Below, piece by piece: positions 22,051-34,363 of a stretch of DNA of 64,000 bases. The notes beneath the pieces are model-generated. The model was not told the origin of the DNA. It saw only the letters and a program-made list of their open reading frames with translations, and made no database searches. How positions within the stretch are numbered: the first letter of the stretch is position 1; each line of letters opens with the position of its first letter. The DNA is from Apostichopus japonicus (Eukaryota; Echinodermata; Holothuroidea; Aspidochirotida; Stichopodidae), in contig NC_092578.1 of assembly GCF_037975245.1 (NCBI RefSeq), positions 12,754,321-12,818,320 of the forward strand. The letters are read 5' to 3'. A program made the position numbers and the translations under genes.

Positions 22051-23404
22051 TCAAATCACTGAATCTGCCCGCAGCTACCGAGATGTTTCTGATCAGGCTT
22101 GTTTTCACTGGGGCGTTTCCTCGTAGAAATTCCCACGACGGAATAGACTAAACCTATGCAAAGCGTCCTCATACCTCCTCAAATGTTCGACGAAATGTCT
22201 TACCAGTATATTATGTAACTCTATTAACTTTTAGTAGACAGCCTATGAAATGGTCACTTTGGTGGACACCTATTGCTTAAATTCGTGTATCACGTCGATA
22301 TATAGGACCTACGGTGTTAATATCAGATATAGTGTAGGCCTACATACCAGAGAAGTGGCGATATTCATCATTTTCCGAATCGGCCTTTCAAAAGCACAGT
22401 TTCCCACCAAATTCTTTCGGAATTTCCTCTGGCCGCTCCGAAATGTCTGCTGATATCTCAGTTTCATGAATATTATCGTCATATCATGTTTTGCTACTCC
22501 ACGTGTCGTGTACTAAATCTGGTTCCTCGGTTCATCGCCTATGTTCATATACATCAGAGCTAGGTTTTGCGCGCTCCGGGCGCATTCGTAACCCCTGCTG
22601 ACCTCTCATATGTATCACTGCATCCCTATCTGGAAGAGTAGATAGTTTTGGGTGGATGAAAACGTGAGGAACATGATTGAAATGTCGACGCGAAAATTGT
22701 ACGCAGAGGAATGGAGGGTGGAGTCGGGGCGAGCACTTTAAAAACGGATTTGCCCCCAACAATGGACAAAATGCCCCTTCGAGAGTGCCCTTTGATTGTT
22801 GGGCCCCTACCCCACTTTTTGGTAGCCTCAACCCACCCCCCCTCCGATTGAACGATTTCAAATTTGAATAACTTGCGAAGACTTTTTCCGAGGAGCATTT
22901 TCTGGAAGCATCTCCTCAGTCAACCAATAGTGGTGGTGATTGCATCCAATTGTTTATAAAGACCTCTCAGTATTGAACTTTTCCCAGGGGAAGGACCCTC
23001 TCCGGGCCAATTGTTTTGGCACTTACAAAACGCCGGCCTCGCATCCTAGCTCCTACCGAGAGTTCCTTGCAGTGAGGTGAGAACAGTGAGGGGGAAGTGG
23101 AAAGATTCCTATAAACTCGAGGCTTGGCGGAGTTTGAGATCCTGTTTTCGGCGCCTCTTTTCAAGTTAATAAATTGGCAGATGAAATGTCTACATGTAGA
23201 GGTCGATGGGTACGTCAGCTCATCACCAGCTGCTTGGACCGGTGTATCAAGCAGTAGCGAGCTCAGTTGATTTTGGAATGCCGGTCCTATCAGATTGATC
23301 ACCGCAGAAATTCTCTACAATGCTGAATATGTTCAGGTTATATGTGGTAACAACTTTTTGATTCCTTGACGAAGTCAATAGGAATCTATGTAATCGTGCG
23401 TTTG
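22051..23404. other. No gene recognised
   Basis: Mixed-composition DNA. Overlapping short ORFs near 22530-22900 lack splice or start support. Confidence 0.5.
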
Positions 23405-23575
23405 TGACGCCCAACTTGTAAACACGATATCTCAAGAAGGGAATGTCAGACCAATTTCATATTTGGTTCGTAGAAGTAACACATTAAGTACAATAAGCCT
23501 ATTCTCTTTATTGGAGGTCAAAGGTCATTTAGGGTCATCAGACGTCAAATCGTAAAACCTTTGTAAACATGTACA
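23405..23575 (+). repeat. Dispersed repeat with nuclear-receptor-like half sites
   Basis: Begins TGTAAACACGATATCTCAAG and ends with GGAGGTCAAAGGTCATTTA then GGGTCATCAGACGTCAAA. A related copy is at 40010-40330. AGGTCAAAGGTCA is a perfect direct repeat with one-base spacing (DR1). Confidence 0.7.
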
Positions 23576-24021
23576 CCATCACTATACATTACGTCAGATT
23601 CATGGAGAAAACTGCTCATTTTACATCATCGAAACCACAATGTATTTTTGCACTCTGTTTCTATATGTATTGTCTCACAGTGGGATCACTGTTGAGGGGT
23701 TGGCAGGTCTGTCAGCAATCGATGATGGTGTGCTCTAAATCACAACATATATGTCCATCCCTTCCTAAGTAGAGGATCAGGAATAATTTATCCAGTATCG
23801 TATCATAAAATGCTACACAAAATGATGGTCCAATTGCTACACAAGTCCAAGGATGTAATGCAGGTTTTGTTTACACAGAAACACATAGTATAATATTAGA
23901 GATAACATTTGGAGCCTAAAACACTGCTTCATAAAATATGAAAGCTAAAATGATTCCCTGTAGGATTGGGTCTTCTTGAGAAAATATGGATTCTCATCTC
24001 AACTGTATGATCATTTTGCAG

Positions 24022-24161
24022 GGTGGTGGCGTCCGGCGAGGCACGGTTTCACACCTTCAACCCGTTACGGGTTCTCCAAGCTTGGACTTTCTGCATTGAC
24101 TAGGATTCAAAACAGTGAGGTACAGAAGGACCCAAGCAGACCAGGAATTAATGTTAATTCA
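24022..24161 (+). CDS. Candidate internal exon, unknown gene
   Basis: A strong acceptor (TGATCATTTTGCAG) and a consensus donor (TTCA followed by GTAAGT) enclose 140 bases that are open in one frame (WWRPARHGF...SRPGINVNS) and locally CpG-rich, unlike the flanks. No neighbouring exons could be joined with confidence, and no family is recognised. It could be a relic exon. Confidence 0.3.
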
Positions 24162-25865
24162 GTAAGTGAAGATGATTGATCATGAATATTCATATACTGC
24201 AGGACTTCCTTTGGTTGCTACCAGTTGCCTTCTGCAAAAAAAACCCCTCATGGTTGACATGTTGTCAACTTGTCAGTAATGTACCCGATATTTGCTTTCC
24301 TATCGTCTTCAATTTGTGCACAGACAAATTGTCATTGTGGACTATCTTTCAACCATTCAGATCTTACAAAGTATATTTTGTTTCTACCTTCAAATCTGGT
24401 GTCAGTAGCTTGTAGGTACCCTTCAAAATAATTCTTCCCGCAAAGAGGAGAGTGAAATTCCTAACTAATACCCCTGGACAGCTGGTCCTCCTATGTTCAG
24501 ATATTATGGGTAACTCATCACGTGCTAGAAGCGCATATTGAAATATTGGAGATAAACATTGCCATACACTACATGAACATGACAGTGTTGTAAATGATTT
24601 TGACCCAATGAATAGAATAGCCCCCCCCCCCCTCGCTCTCTCTCTTCTGCCAACAAATCAGTTTTTATTCTTTTCTGGTATTTTGCTTCACAGTTTGTCC
24701 GGGGTATGTAGCTACTGATATCGAGCTTCAAGGGTCACAAGACACCATACGAGGGCGCTGTTACACTTGTCTGGTTAGCTTTACGACCACAGGGAGACAT
24801 AACAGGAGCTGGAGAATTCTACTCAGATGGGAAAGTTTCGAAAATATTCAAGTGACTTGCACTAACACTGACTGAAATATGTTCCATTTTATTCTTTATT
24901 GTAGCTTACTGTTCTGGTGTCTCTCAATATGCAGAGTTGTCGTATTCAGTCTTTAAACATAACTCTGTTCTAACAATCCCTTGGTATTAGATGGAAGTAA
25001 AATGGTTTGTCTTAAAAAAGTAGACAGTTTTGCAAAAATTGTTAGGAAGATTATGCAAGAAAATGGTGTCCTGAAGGGGAATGAATAGTGAAGAGAGGGA
25101 ACATACCAAATGATGACATGCAGATACAATATTTTAATATGTTCATATCTTTTACACAATTTCGATAAAGAAACTCAAGCTTGAATGGCTCCTTTTGACG
25201 ATGTAAAACTTGGCACAAAAAAGGAAAAATAACTGAAGCCCGTGGTCAAAGAGACCGCGAAAAATTTTGCAACGAAGAAATCACTGTGCTATTGAATGCA
25301 CATGTTATTTGGCAACTCTCAATGCAGAGAGAAACCTACTGTGAGATTAAAAATCCTTTTCAGTGTCAGCTTTCCACAAAATTCACAATTTTTTTCAACT
25401 CACTTAGCTTTGTTTTCAAACAATAATTCAAATCATTCGTGATATTCTTAGAAAACTTGAACTTCGGTTGCCGCATTGGTTCTGGATCCGTGGTATGTGT
25501 ACTTGTCTAATGTGCACGTGTATGGTATGTTCGGAGGATCGGAAACAGCGACAACAAATCGTGTTCCTAACATGACGTCACACGACGTCATGAGAATCGG
25601 AAAATGTTCGCGCAAACAAAGTTTCAAACGCCGAAGAGGGTAAATTCATTCTCAATTTTCGACTTGAAAAACCAAGTTTTTAACTGGCAGAATGGTTGAT
25701 ACATGTTCTAGAGAACATTCTATGATGGATCCCAAAAATATGGCGGCCACTTTAACATTGTCGTCCCTAATCCCGGTGGTAGGAAAAATGATACAAGTCA
25801 ATATACTCCATACACAGAAGTAGGCTGCCGTTGTAATCCTCTACGGTGGCCTTTGTGCCTAAAGG
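24162..25865. other. No gene recognised
   Basis: AT-rich sequence with a C-tract near 24620. No supported ORF, exon pair or repeat boundary was found. Confidence 0.5.
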
Positions 25866-26224
25866 ACAATTCACAAATTCGAACACATTACTCCTGTACT
25901 CCGTGACCTGCATTGGTTACCAATTCATCGCCGGATAAACTACAAACTCATTCTGCACGTTTTTCGTATTCTTTTTGATCAATCTCCGAGTTATATGTCT
26001 GATTTAGTTAAACGCTACACGCCAGCTAGGGCATTACGGTCCCAAAATCATCTTTCTCTAATCATTCCTCATACTACCAAAGTCACATATGGAGATTGTT
26101 CTTTTAGTACTGCAGGTCCTAAACTCTGGAATTCTCTTCCCCATCACTTAAGAAATATCACACATATTGACACTTTTAAGAAGCACTTGAAAACTTATCT
26201 TTTTAGGCTCGAGTATGGGCATTA
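25866..26224 (+). pseudogene. LINE reverse-transcriptase C-terminus (CR1/L2-like), 5' truncated
   Basis: The frame is open through HITPVLRDLHWLPIHRRI, then the conserved tail with CSFSTAGPKLWNSLPHHLRN and FKKHLKTYLF, ending at 26223-26225. This is the well-known C-terminal region of CR1/L2/Rex-type LINE ORF2 proteins, downstream of the polymerase core. Endonuclease and polymerase are missing, so it is a typical 5'-truncated insertion. 26225-26660 is probably its 3' UTR or adjacent repeat. Confidence 0.8.
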
Positions 26225-26339
26225 ATCTTATTCACATTTCTTTGTTTTATTCACTTTACTTTGCCCATATTTATGTATATTTATATTTTATATTTTCTTT
26301 ATTGTGGTTTATTATACCCTGTCTTATATCAGGTTTTAC

Positions 26340-26660
26340 TTTTACTGCTGTTGTTATTACTTTTAGGTTTTCTTAAGTTTGGTATTTTTATATTCCTGGT
26401 TTTGGTTCTTTTGTGCAGTGCTCTTGAGCATGTTTTACTTCTACTTTTACTACTGTTGTTATTACTTTTAGGTTTTCTCAGTGGCGTAGGAAGGAACTTT
26501 TGAGCGGGGGGGCGGAATGATACTTCCGCCCCTCCACATTTTTCACTGGGGGGGGGGGCTGGCGCCCCCCAGCCCCCCGGTTCCTACGCCCTTGGGTTTT
26601 CTTATGTTTGGTAATTTTATATTCCAGGATTTGGTTCTTTTGTACAGTGCTCTTGAGCAT
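26340..26660 (+). repeat. Tandem duplication interrupted by a MITE
   Basis: The stretch containing GTTGTTATTACTTTTAGGTT, then TTGGTTCTTTTGTGCAGTGC and TCTTGAGCATGTTTT occurs twice with a period of about 115 bp. The second copy is split by the MITE at 26479-26594. Confidence 0.75.
26479..26594. mobile_element. 116-bp hAT-like MITE (8-bp TSD GGTTTTCT)
   Basis: The ends CAGTGGCGTAGGAAGGAAC and GGTTCCTACGCCCTTG are inverted repeats, flanked by exact GGTTTTCT duplications at 26471-26478 and 26595-26602. The interior is mostly a G/C-tract palindrome (GGGGGGCTGGCGCCCCCCAG). It has no coding capacity. Confidence 0.88.
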
Positions 26661-26679
26661 GTTTTTTTTTCATGATAAC

Positions 26680-26928
26680 AGCACTTTAATATATGGTATT
26701 TATATTTATATACTTTTTAAGAAAAAGTCACCCAGGAAAGAACCTGGGCACGAAAACCAAACTACCAAACGACTGATCCGCTCTCAGCCCCAGTCCCCTT
26801 GCATCGGGACTGTGACTGTGTGATCATCGTCAGGTGTGTATCACCATTCCCTAAAAGAACAGATACTACACATGATCTTAGCCAAAAGGCCGAGAAGCAC
26901 TTTAATATATGGTATTTATATTTATATA
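26680..26928. repeat. 33-bp direct repeats flanking the U2-like insertion
   Basis: The same 33 bases (starting AGCACTTTAATATATGG) occur at 26680-26712 and 26896-26928, exactly at the two edges of the U2-like segment. They look like a long target-site duplication from retroposition. Confidence 0.75.
26713..26898 (-). pseudogene. Retroposed U2 snRNA-like RNA with complete 5' head
   Basis: On the minus strand the segment begins GCTTCTCGGCCTTTTGGCTA and continues through GATCATGTGTAGTATCTGTT, matching about the first 45 nt of U2 snRNA, including the GUAGUA branch-site recognition element. The following 130 nt do not resemble U2 stem-loops IIa-IV and have no evident Sm site. They match the bodies of the copies at 6396 and 35236, with a terminal hairpin GCCCAGGTTCTTTCCTGGG. 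It is flanked by a 33-bp duplication. It reads as a retroposed chimeric or U2-derived RNA, and no snRNA function is claimed. Confidence 0.65.
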
Positions 26929-27740
26929 TATTTATCACGTAGAATATAGGCATCTTATTTTTTGAAGATGATGAACCCTTTTCTCGCAACGGATATTTAT
27001 ACCCTCCGTGGCTGTTTGGGGTCGTTGTGGAGAAGAAAATAGAACATAAAACTGCCTGTAACAGTTTCATGTCAATATTCCAACTGAAAATTTGGTAGCT
27101 TGTTACAAACGGCAAGATTAAATTAAAAGTGCCCAACATTTTTGGAGAAATTCTGATGAATCTGCGAAGGATTCAAGAATTTTGGAAAGCAGCGTCCTAT
27201 TCCATTGGGATAACGTTACGATTGGTCAATGATTAAGGTGTGTCTTGGGCCGTGTGTCGTGGGCACAAGTTCGTTTACTCTCATGCTCAATTAAACAAGA
27301 CGACAGTTTACCCCAAAACTTCATATAGTACTTATATCATCTTACATGGGCGGCGATCATTGGGGGGGGGGGTGACGGGGGGGACATGTCTCCCAATATT
27401 TAAGGTGTGGGATGTAGTATCTAATATCCCCCCGATATTTTGTGGCATAGTTTTTTGTGTTGCTATAAATAGAAAATAATGCGAAAGATTATTTATCCAA
27501 ATCATATTTGGCGGTGGCTAAAACTTCATCCAACACATGCTGCATGAGTCAAATGACTCTTCGTGGTCGTTTCTGTGACCTGTGACCGTATAGCATGTTG
27601 TCACTCATGATTGTTATCATAATGTCTGTACATCTCTTGTGTATGAGTGTAAGTACGTACAATCATATATATGATCCACATCGATATGGGTTCACTGGGT
27701 TTCCATTTGGCCTGTTTCTAGCTACAAGATTTCTAACCGC
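26929..27740. other. No gene recognised
   Basis: AT-rich spacer with a G-tract near 27360; no supported features. Confidence 0.5.
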
Positions 27741-28355
27741 AGGCGCGTAGCCAAGGGGGGAGGGGGGTTATAGTAGCCGTTATAGAGGTTTTAATATTTG
27801 TAAACCAAGAAATTAACTGTGTCTGAATTTTCGAAAATTCCTTGACCAACATTCTTCATCATACTTCCCTCTACTCGTTCAAGCTTGACCGGTCTGTTAG
27901 GTGACATAGATGATATTTTGTGCAACATTATGGGTATGTTTTGAAGTGTATTTTTTATTTAAATTCTGAACAAATATTGGGCTTAAAACCTTGAAAAGTG
28001 GGGCTGACGGGTATTGTGGGGGCGTTACGTAGAATTACCCACAATAGCAATGATCCACAGGAGATGCGATGAGGTCGAACATGATGTGTGACTGCTGACT
28101 CTTGAAAAAGGTTATGAATGAAAAAAAAAAACTATTGGGAAAAACTTGGTTCTCAGGCAAAAGTGTACATCTGGTTGGTCATTTTCAAGCCCGAGAAGTG
28201 CCATTTCCGGTGATCTGGGGGGGGGGGGATATCAAAACCAGACATTTTCTTGTACGTTGCGCGCCAACAAATGGTGGCGCTCCGCTTTCATAGTAATTCG
28301 CCTGCACCCAAGCAAATGTCCCCCTAATATATGAAAAAAATCGTCGCCCCTGGCT
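27741..28355 (-). repeat. hAT-like MITE-related repeat, inverted
   Basis: The complement of 27780-27880 matches 3552-3650, and 28185-28300 is the inverted form of the hairpin subrepeat seen at 2423-2520. The left edge CAGGCGCGTAGCCAAGG resembles the hAT-like termini. An exact target duplication was not found, so boundaries are approximate. Confidence 0.55.
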
Positions 28356-29400
28356 TTGACTTAAGTTGAAAGGGATGCCATTGCATCATATAACTTATGC
28401 TTTACAGAGATTTTAGCTGCTGATAGAGTCGACCAGGTCAGAGTGTTGACTTGTATTGCACATTTTAAAGCTATAAAAACATCCAAATCCCGTCCTCGTC
28501 ACTGTCCCTTCCTCATTACCATTCAGTCTTCAAAATGCAGCAATTGTAAACAGCGTGATCAAGTTGGCTGATAATAGATCAAAATTTGATATTCATAAAG
28601 ATGATTCTAATGTTTTGTATTAAACTAAATACACACTCCTGTAAGTCATTGGGGGGGGGGGGGGGATGGCTGTACACCCAAAATGCCGCAATTTCAGAGG
28701 ATCAATAAACACATCAAGTCACTTGTGGACTAAGAAAAACAAAGTCTTGTAGTTGACGGATTCCCGACCTCGTGTTTCCCAAATCTACTTGCATAAACTC
28801 TAAACCCTATGAATCCTGTTTCGGGTTTCGAAGTTACTGTGCTATTTCCAGCCATTCAGATCCCTATATAAGATTAGTCATGTAGTTAACGTGTTTGACT
28901 TAATAAGTATTGTCTATTCCTCATTCAAAAGGAAGGTCTTGAAATGTGAATAGGTATTGTTTGTTGAAATTTCAGGCTTAATCCAGTTCATGATCGTCCG
29001 CATAGAATATAGTTGTAAAGGGAGACAATTTACAGCAGGAACTCTCTTGCGAGCATAATCTTATGCAATCTTTTCTGAATAAGGAGATTTCACGGAATCC
29101 TTTTTTTTTACTGTCTGCTTCGAAGTCATCGATAGTATCGGGGCATAAGCCTATTGTATATTTACGTCTTGAAAGGAAACGACATTCTTGCTGCTTGATG
29201 CAATGTAAACAAAGACATTGAAGCGTAAGCTTCTCATTAATAATGATATTCAGATCCGTTGTTCTAATGAGAGTGAAACAGGATGAATAGAGATTTCGTT
29301 GAAGGCAGTGTCATTCACAGTTACCAATAGATTGTATCCAACCAACAATACCAATTTAAGCTCGTTAAAAGTTAACTTGTCAAATGGCTCAAAGGATATA
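28356..29400. other. No gene recognised
   Basis: AT-rich spacer with a G-tract near 28652 and a T-tract near 29101. No supported ORFs. Confidence 0.5.
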
Positions 29401-30340
29401 GACCGGCAGCCCAGTGCACTTTGATCAAACGAACGAGGTACCAATATCTGAGTATTGGAACGTTTGTGGAAAAACCCAGTATATCCAAAAGTGGATGTCT
29501 GCCGTGGTCGCTCTGCTGCATGTGGCCCCTGGGGCCGGTTAAAGGGGGCCCAAAAATGCATCTGATCAAACGAACGAGGTACCACTTGAAACCAATGTCA
29601 ACTTAATGCATGAATGCCACATAGTACTGAATGGCCCATGCCAGACAAATTTTCTGCTGCAAAGGGCCCGCCAGACGCCCAAGAAGGGCCCCTAAAAAAA
29701 TGCATCTGATCAAACGAACGAGGTACCACTTGAAACCAATGTCAACTTAATGCATGAATGCCACAAAGTACTGAATGGCCTATGCCAGACAAATTTTCTG
29801 CTGCTAAGGGCCCGCCAGACGCCCCCAAATATGGCCCAAATGCCCATTAGCGTAGCATTGACCCAGATTAAATATGCAAGGTACCACTCAAAACCGGTTT
29901 GGAATGCTCGGGTTGATCTTACAGACTATGGAAATCATCATGCCAGACAAATTTTCTGCTACAAAGGGCCCGCCAGACGCCCCAAAAGGGCCCATAAAAA
30001 TGCATTTGATCAAACGAACGAGGTACCACTTGAAACCAATGTCAACTTAATGCATGAATGCCACAAAGTACTGAATGGCCCATGTCAGACAAATTTTCTA
30101 CTGCTAAGGGCCCGCCAGACGCCCCCAAATATGGCCCAAAATGCCCATTATCGTAGCATTGACCCAGATTAAATATGCAAGGTACCACTCAAAACCGGTT
30201 TGGAACCACACAAAAACAATATTAAATGCAAAGGTACTTTCCACAGAGTAAAGAACTGCCAATGCAAGACAAATTTTCTTCTGCATAGGTCCCACCAGAT
30301 AGAAAGAATAGGTGGCCCAACGTGGCCCTATATATGGGTC
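29401..30340 (+). repeat. FB2 left arm
   Basis: Modules start near 29423, 29567, 29706 and 30006. The repeated parts carry GCCAGACAAATTTTCTGCTG, AAGGGCCCGCCAGACGCCC and ACCCAGATTAAATATGCAAG. Because the long module is about 300 bp, a reading frame persists for 140 codons at 29750-30172. I regard that as a by-product. Confidence 0.8.
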
Positions 30341-30570
30341 TAAAGAATTGGATATATGTGCCTTGTAACATGACATTTCAAGCTCATGATTGTATTGTTT
30401 CCAGCATAAATTGGAGTTACTGTACACAAGACCAGTGTTTTATCTTATTTAGCTATTCGCTGCTCTAAGCAAAATAAAGATAACACTTTCACCTAAGCCT
30501 CTAAATATTTTGGGATTTGCTGGCCTGGGCAAAAATTACAGTTCCCCACATTATAATTCTAACACTCTGA

Positions 30571-30798
30571 GGAAGAGTCTTGCCTGGCTTGGATCCACAT
30601 AACTACGGTTGGAAGAGCAAGAATGGGTGCTACAGCCCTGACTGGTTTGAGGGTCCGGCTCTCCCAGATCATCTATTCCAAGAGGGGGAACTGAGCAAAG
30701 AGTTTCAAAGTAGCCGACCAGACGTGGCTTCCGAGTTTGATGCCGATGATTCAAGTACTGAACCATCTTGGAGTGATGACTCCGACAATGAAACATAG
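30571..30798 (+). pseudogene. C-terminal ORF fragment inside FB2
   Basis: The frame opens after a stop at 30568 and has no ATG. It encodes a motif NYGWKSKNGCYSPDWFEGPA followed by LPDHL and an acidic serine-rich tail (DADDSSTEPSWSDDSDNE). The YGW...G...P.WF.G..LP pattern recalls the region just before Cys-rich tails in transposon-associated hypothetical proteins of invertebrates; this is recollection, not a search. It may be the last exon of a transposase-like gene whose remainder is lost. Confidence 0.4.
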
Positions 30799-32129
30799 AT
30801 TTGAGCTTCCATTGTCTTTTTAGAATCAAGTTCATGGGAATACTTAATTTTCATAAACTTACTAATGATGCTTTTGAGATCTGTCTGAATGGCATATGCA
30901 GTGTCTTTTTACAATGCACACACTCCAGTGTTTAATCTCTGTCAAGAGACATGAATTCTGAGTTCTTATACTTCGAACCTAACATGTGTCATGTTCAGAG
31001 TAATCACATAGTGATCTTTTGTTACTATCTTTGCCAATTGTGATTTTAGTACATTTTAAACTAGCAAGATGACTTTCTTGAAAGGTAAAAGATTCCTTCA
31101 TAGATGAAAACAAAAACCCTCATCTAGCATTCATATTTCTGAAAAATGGATGCCACATCTATTTGTTGGACTTGTTACAAGCTATTCGAATTGAATTAGT
31201 GTAATGATGGAAGTTCTAAAAGACCAAGATGGAGTAATATAGGCCAATTACTCATTTTATATTTTGTATCAAAGAATGGAGTCACACGTGGTGATATCAG
31301 TATTTGTTTGTTCAATCTTAGCATTTTAAGTCCTTTAAAGAGTGTACCTAGCATAAAGGTACATATACATTTCTATGCTTCAATTATGTATCTTTTAAAA
31401 ACCATATTGGACAGTTTCAACTCAAACCTTTATCGTTAAGTACACGTTATAAAGCATTTTCACCATTGTTTGATAATTGTTTCTTTGTCTGAGCTTAAGA
31501 AACAAAACAATCTCTTTTGTTCGACTACATGTATGTCTTAAGATGACACTTAAGCGTTCTTTCTCAAGAGTTTAAACTTTGTAGATTTACAATGCTAACG
31601 TAAACACAGTGTTTTAAGATACAAAATGATTTTGGGTTTCTTATTTACAATACATAAACTGATTTTAATCTGCTCCAGTGTTTCCAGCGAAACAAAGTAA
31701 CTGCCAAGTTAAACACTGCTCACGATACAAAGTACTGACTGGATAAAAGGAAAAAGAATGGATAAAAGGAAAAAGAATGGATTTGAGAATGCATTATAAC
31801 TGTCAGGATCTCCCTTAAAGACTGAGTTCGCGTCATTTTTGTTTTGCTCAATGAAATGTTCAGTAATTGATACACCTACTAGTATACTAATCTCATTATT
31901 CCATTGGCCTATGTAGCGGGAAGGAATTTGAATAATTCAGGATGTTCTTGATTGTTATAGATTGGTTTCTTGTGGTATCTTAACTATTTAAACTGCATAA
32001 TTTTTTTTACATGTGGTGGGCACTTTGCAGAAGAAAATTTGTATTGTATTGGCATTTCTTTACTCTGTGGAATGCTACAAATGTCATGTCACAAGGCACA
32101 TATAGTCTGCATCGATATACAATTCATTA
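30799..32129. other. FB2 centre, non-coding
   Basis: AT-rich sequence without convincing ORFs. It includes a 20-bp tandem pair GGATAAAAGGAAAAAGAAT near 31741. Confidence 0.5.
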
Positions 32130-33187
32130 GGCCCATATAGGGCCGCATTGGGCCACCTATACTTTCTATCTGGTGGGACCTATGCAGAAGAAAATTTGTC
32201 TTGCATTGGCAGTTCTTTACTCTGTGGAAAGTACCTTTGCATTTAATATTGGTTTTGTGTGGTACCAACTATGATTGATCATGGCCCATTTGGGGGCCCT
32301 TTTTTAGTGTGTCTGTTAGCCCGTTTGTAGCAGAAAATTTGTCTGGCATGATGATTTCCATAGTCTGTAAGATTAACCCGAACATTCCAAACCGACTTTG
32401 AGTGGTACCTTGCATATTTAATCTGGGTCAATGCTACGCTAACGGGCATTTGGGCCATATTTGGGGGCGTCTGGCGGGCCCTTAGCAGCAGAAAATTTGT
32501 CTGACATGGGCCATTCAGTACTTTGTGGCATTCATACATTAAGTTGACATTGGTTTCAAGTGGTACCTCGTTCGTTTGATCAAATGCATTTTTATGGGCC
32601 CTTTTAGGGCGTCTGGCGGGCCCTTTGCAGCAGAAATTTTGTCTGGCATGATGATTTCCATAGTCTGTAAGATCAACCCGAGCATTCCAAACCGGTTTTG
32701 AGTGGTACCTTGCATATTTAATCTGGGTCAATGCTACGCTAATGGGCATTTGGGCCATATTTGGGGGCGTCTGGCGGGCCCTTAGCAGCAGAAAATTTGT
32801 CTGGCATAGGCCATTCAGTACTTTGTGGCATTCATGCATTAAGTTGACATTGGTTTCAAGTGGTACCTCGTTCGTTTGATCAGATGCATTTTTTTAGGGG
32901 CCCTTCTTGGGCGTCTGGCGGGCCCTTTGCAGCAGAAAATTTGTCTGGCATGGGCCATTCAGTACTATGTGGCATTCATGCATTAAGTTGACATTGGTTT
33001 CAAGTGGTACCTCGTTCGTTTGATCAGATGCATTTTTGGGCCCCCTTTAACCGGCCCAGGGGCCACATGCAGCAGAGCGACCACGGCAGACATCCACTTT
33101 TGGATATACTGGGTTTTTCCACAAATGTTCCAATACTCAGATATTGGTACCTCGTTCGTTTGATCAAAGTGCACTGGGCTGCCGGTC
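32130..33187 (-). repeat. FB2 right arm
   Basis: Inverted counterpart of 29401-30340. A 186-codon minus-strand frame (32279-32839) reads through two modules, with the same repeated peptide as the left arm. Confidence 0.8.
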
Positions 33188-34060
33188 TAATAGAGCAGTG
33201 GACTGGTAACCTGATGAATTGAGTTCGACTCCATCAACGGTTGGTTATACACGTTTAAATTTCTTTTTCTCTTTCAGTAGTCGACGCTGAAGTCTAGATA
33301 TATTAATTCAACCATATAATTTACTAGCTGATGTGATGGCCGATGCTGTTAAGAGGGTGACGAAAGACTCATTCCTCGTCGGTCGTGTAAATCGTGGCTA
33401 GGGTTCAAGACAGGCTTCTGGCAATAATACCTCTAGCTGTGGCATGGTGCTTTTTTGTGGCCTAGGATCCCGTACCATGTCTCCCTTGTTGTCGCAAAAG
33501 AACCCGGGAGGATGCGCAGAGGGTCGGTCAAATCGACCAGAAGCGTACTAGGTGGCGTGCGTGAATCCTTGCCTTTGGCCAGAGGTGGGGACACTCTCTG
33601 CGACCGGCATGCTTGCAGCCACCGTCCACTGAATACGTGGCCTGATGAGGCGCTATTCTCCTTAAAGTAAATCTACGGATGCCTTAAAGAGCCATACATA
33701 TTTTTTTAAATTAAAAACACCCTGTTTCAAACTAGCGCCATGAAATTCCTTAAAAGCCGTTTTCTTTTCATGTCACTCTGTAGGTGGAATGGATTTTATT
33801 GTAATGGTTTTTTGTGGTAAGCCAAGCAACACATTCAAACAGTCATGCGGTTCACAGAAGTTTGCATTGTTTGACATAAATGTGTTTTTACAAGATTTAC
33901 ACAACCTACAACAAAACAAGCATTATATTCGTTGCAATGCCAGAGACATATAAGCCAGCAAGAACATGAGATAACAACTTAATACACATAGAATTCAATC
34001 TAAATCACTTTTGTTAGAAAACCAAAGTATACCAGTTTTCAATATGGTCACATTCTAAGC
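33188..34060. other. No gene recognised
   Basis: The first 50 bases past FB2 contain an A/B-box-like pair (TAGAGCAGTGG and GAGTTCGACTCC), but no tRNA cloverleaf could be drawn. The rest has no supported features. Confidence 0.45.
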
Positions 34061-34068
34061 CACAGTGT

Positions 34069-34276
34069 CATAGGCGTACGGGACCATTTCAGTTTGGGGG
34101 GCCAGAAACTTTTGTGCCCGAAAGTTCCCTTGACACTATCTAAGCGGAGCGCCACCATCGGATGGCGCGTAGCGTACAAGAATTTTTTTGGCAAAAAATG
34201 CCTCTCAGATTGCCGGAAATGGCACTTCTGAGGCCTTGCAAGTTGCAAAAAGTTGAAAAAGATTCGGGCAAACTAC

Positions 34277-34363
<87 letters not shown>

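Larger units (their letters stand above)
29401..33187. mobile_element. Foldback element with arms of about 1 kb (FB2)
   Basis: 29401-30340 is repeated in inverted orientation at about 32130-33187. The termini are GACCGGCAGCCCAGTGCAC and its exact complement, each bordered by TA. Each arm is built of tandem modules containing TTGATCAAACGAACGAGGTA, of 140 or about 300 bp; the right arm has about 110 bp more than the left. The 1.8-kb centre holds the end of an ORF at 30571-30798. Long modular inverted arms are typical of foldback elements; the transposase superfamily is unknown. Confidence 0.8.

Noticed and set aside
33180-33240. tRNA or SINE head with A- and B-box-like motifs
   Set aside because: The B-box-like GAGTTCGACTCC and an A-box-like motif are present, but no acceptor or D-stem pairing could be drawn and part of it is the FB2 terminus.
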